DNA of 64,000 bases from Haliscomenobacter sp. (GTDB taxonomy: Bacteria > Bacteroidota > Bacteroidia > Chitinophagales > Saprospiraceae). Position 1 is the first letter of the stretch; each line of letters begins with the position of its first letter. Position numbers and translations under genes: made by a program. Positions 63,501 to 64,000 of the stretch are shown here, in pieces. Location: the NCBI RefSeq assembly GCF_016718685.1, contig NZ_JADKCX010000140.1:34699-98698 (forward strand). Direction: 5' to 3'. The notes under the pieces were generated by a model. The model did no database searches and had not been told where the DNA came from. It was given only the letters and a program-made list of their open reading frames with translations.

Positions 63501-63621
63501 CCTGATCCGCACCTTTTACGGCCACAAGGACAAAATCAGCACCTTGAGTGTTTCTCCTGATGGCACCAAACTGCTAACGGGAAGCAATGACCAAACGGTG
63601 AGGTTGTGGAAGCTGAAGTAA
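60562..63621 (+). CDS. Large membrane protein with vWA-like region and WD40 propeller, MoxR partner
   Basis: This protein has 1019 residues. Residues 1 to about 90 form a helical domain (IEVFIALVVSNWEKRSNALG). Membrane segments lie at about 124-147 (WLIVLGLVTSLFVPVSLVF), 240-262 (ILLPFTLSLILLGLWL) and 703-722 (LLGTATGFLLLLFSHY); a Pro/Thr-rich linker separates the first two. Residues about 320-475 look like a vWA domain (KDYLVLLDLSLTRNQRSKLF; a DLS in place of DxSxS). From about 725 a beta-propeller begins, with four clear WD repeats at the end (TFAGHNDYVYTCCFSPDGKK; RDETVILWNLQ; SDNTAKMWALD; SNDQTVRLWKL). It is likely remodelled by the MoxR protein encoded just upstream. The propeller side probably binds partners. 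Confidence 0.8.
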   Translation: MTTGKTPATSQIEVFIALVVSNWEKRSNALGVDTYMQIQQLINKLPNKVKPAQLRGYLAPILVNNPQQQKDFYLFFDQMLEVYTAQQAQQELLLKAGETAENQPVSSKAYPKLIQQWQGFSRKIQWLIVLGLVTSLFVPVSLVFYVKQLHRNYLQEQEILLDPIFNEQASSATPKTIKPPTVEQNPQTTQPKKTPTPAPNESQTAQDSSSFHENAPIYFESTKAGGLSFSTQHAYFSPLKGMILLPFTLSLILLGLWLRYRNRRFGLLPKLDPDLPHEWTIRIPFLHHVHMGESFNLAVAELHKRRATENLRLNLKQTVKATAEQAGMIDFKYSTLSQPKDYLVLLDLSLTRNQRSKLFELIIRSLEAQEVPLSLFYYRDDPQHCWNEQYHEGISLRDLQHKYSTHRLILWGNAQALLDPQSKVVPIFEQWRHKIIVSPKAAVDWGQSEALLAQKFRIVPATPKGLAALVENLEAIEPKNYLFWKAIPEKNTDSLSIQNGLSAKDLIAVLEKEYLIPTPSGQDDVLLKWLAACAMPPVLFWDWVQYAGQIIAQNQNQQLLTLENLYQISKIEWFNEGQIPEPARLVLLNWLEEQHPYLAIKLRHEWLKVMTLETNLPPINSLAWQGHRIQVIMNQLLQKQQLSEHQKLEAELNRLLHADVHQDALLIQYLRQKKSGLDQVLSDRFRKFIQKRQGISWKWRHWTWQLLGTATGFLLLLFSHYTEPVQVFKFKDYITDLAFYKDNRTFAVFAGDGSVSLCNTTNSKWLSGVREGFDNVVESAFSEDWPMLMAVNAQGSQLAWSIVTDWKIVNQPFDTSFMEPWIEHVENNDLISAVKYVVFGTMIIGYYDGRCDLEAYHSNMNKFNHNDAIRDIDALREQKLVLTCSNDSTAKLWSFEGKLITTFAGHNDYVYTCCFSPDGKKIATAGRDETVILWNLQGKKLRTYKGHKGDINDIVFTRDSKAIITASSDNTAKMWALDGSLIRTFYGHKDKISTLSVSPDGTKLLTGSNDQTVRLWKLK

Positions 63622-63680
63622 AGCGGCTTCTATTTACCCGCTTTTACGCTTTTTTTACACCTCCGCCATTGACCTTCTGA

Positions 63681-63981
63681 TCAACGCAATTTTTCGATGA
63701 TCTCCGCCGTCACGGTGTCCGTATACATCCCGTACGAGCTGACCAAAGTACCTTTGAGTTCATGCGTGAGTGAAGATATAGCGTACACTACACTTTGGTC
63801 ATCCGGAGCCGAGGAGTCGCCCTCAAAGCGGTAAGATGTATCCACCTGAAATTCATCGGCCAACAATTGGTACGCTCCGGCACGACATACCAGGCAATTT
63901 TCCGCGAGGTTAAAATCCTCAACGTAGCCCTGGGCTTTTAGGCCATTGAGGGCGTCTACAAGGTTCTATATAATCTTCCAT
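63681..63981 (-). CDS. Small Bacteroidota protein annotated as phosphoribosylpyrophosphate synthetase-like, one frame break
   Basis: After repair, 99 residues: MEDYIDLVDALNGLKAQGYV, then EDFNLAENCLVCRAGAYQLL, ADEFQVDTSYRFEGDSSAPD and the end TVTAEIIEKLR. This fits a small soluble family often labelled phosphoribosylpyrophosphate synthetase, though no PRPP-binding motif is visible, so that label is doubtful. A CxxC (NCLVC) could bind metal. The break is near 63966, with one extra base (or two missing) in the GAACC stretch. Convergent with the WD40 gene. Confidence 0.7.
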
Positions 63982-64000
63982 AGTGGAATAGGATTGGTTT

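Overview
The window looks like a chromosomal piece of a free-living Bacteroidota bacterium, most like the Saprospiria/Cytophagia side of the phylum. Evidence: two secreted proteins end in type IX secretion (T9SS) sorting domains; several promoters match the phylum-specific pattern TTTG-N19..21-TAnnTTTG (best at 39663-39693 and 47358-47389); and families typical of the group are present (TolC/HlyD/ABC export, DUF2807, DUF983, GH3-beta-lactamase fusion, LemA/TPM cluster, type B L31). There is no rRNA, phage or CRISPR. One tRNA is present (tRNA-Leu, GAG).

Layout. 1-3.1 kb: export operon (adaptor, TolC, ABC ATPase). 3.3-4.1 kb: nuclease remnant and a hypothetical. 4.2-8.7 kb: three tandem amidohydrolases, two of them lacking the metal-binding HxH. 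9.1-12.1 kb: GH3-beta-lactamase fusion. 12.3-18.4 kb: outer-membrane protein, T9SS protein, EamA transporter, asnS, DCC protein, radA. 18.8-24.4 kb: hydrolase, VOC protein, rhodanese, and a giant gene joining two D-Ala-D-Ala-ligase-like modules to a membrane anchor and PASTA repeats. 24.5-28.2 kb: large secreted metalloprotease. 28.3-38.2 kb: rbfA, recG, secreted proteins, DUF5009 acyltransferase, Crp and ArsR regulators, tRNA-Leu, MlaE/MlaF lipid transport. 38.3-42.2 kb: GNAT, small membrane protein, deaminase plus DUF1015, and a promoter-equipped structured RNA resembling 6S RNA. 42.5-49.7 kb: metG, NUDIX, two secreted unknowns, rpmE2, a GlmU-like protein and a methyltransferase. 49.8-55.3 kb: cysE-cysM facing an enoyl-CoA hydratase across a symmetric promoter, then meaB. 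55.5-58.2 kb: lemA, two TPM genes, toxin-antitoxin pair. 58.2-63.6 kb: metalloprotease and a MoxR ATPase next to a membrane protein with a vWA-like region and WD40 propeller.

Two overarching patterns. First, 13 genes carry 19 single-base frame breaks, many at homopolymers and many in genes expected to be essential (metG, recG). They read as consensus errors in the assembly; reconstructed gene limits are given here. Second, many gene ends carry large palindromes built of short repeated units (GTTGAAAAG, GGGTTCG and GCGGATTA types), plus two copies of a nested-palindrome element with a conserved core. They often begin at the stop codon.

Best candidates for new biology: the ligase-ligase-PASTA fusion, the MoxR/WD40 membrane pair, the 6S-like RNA, and the stop-codon palindromes.
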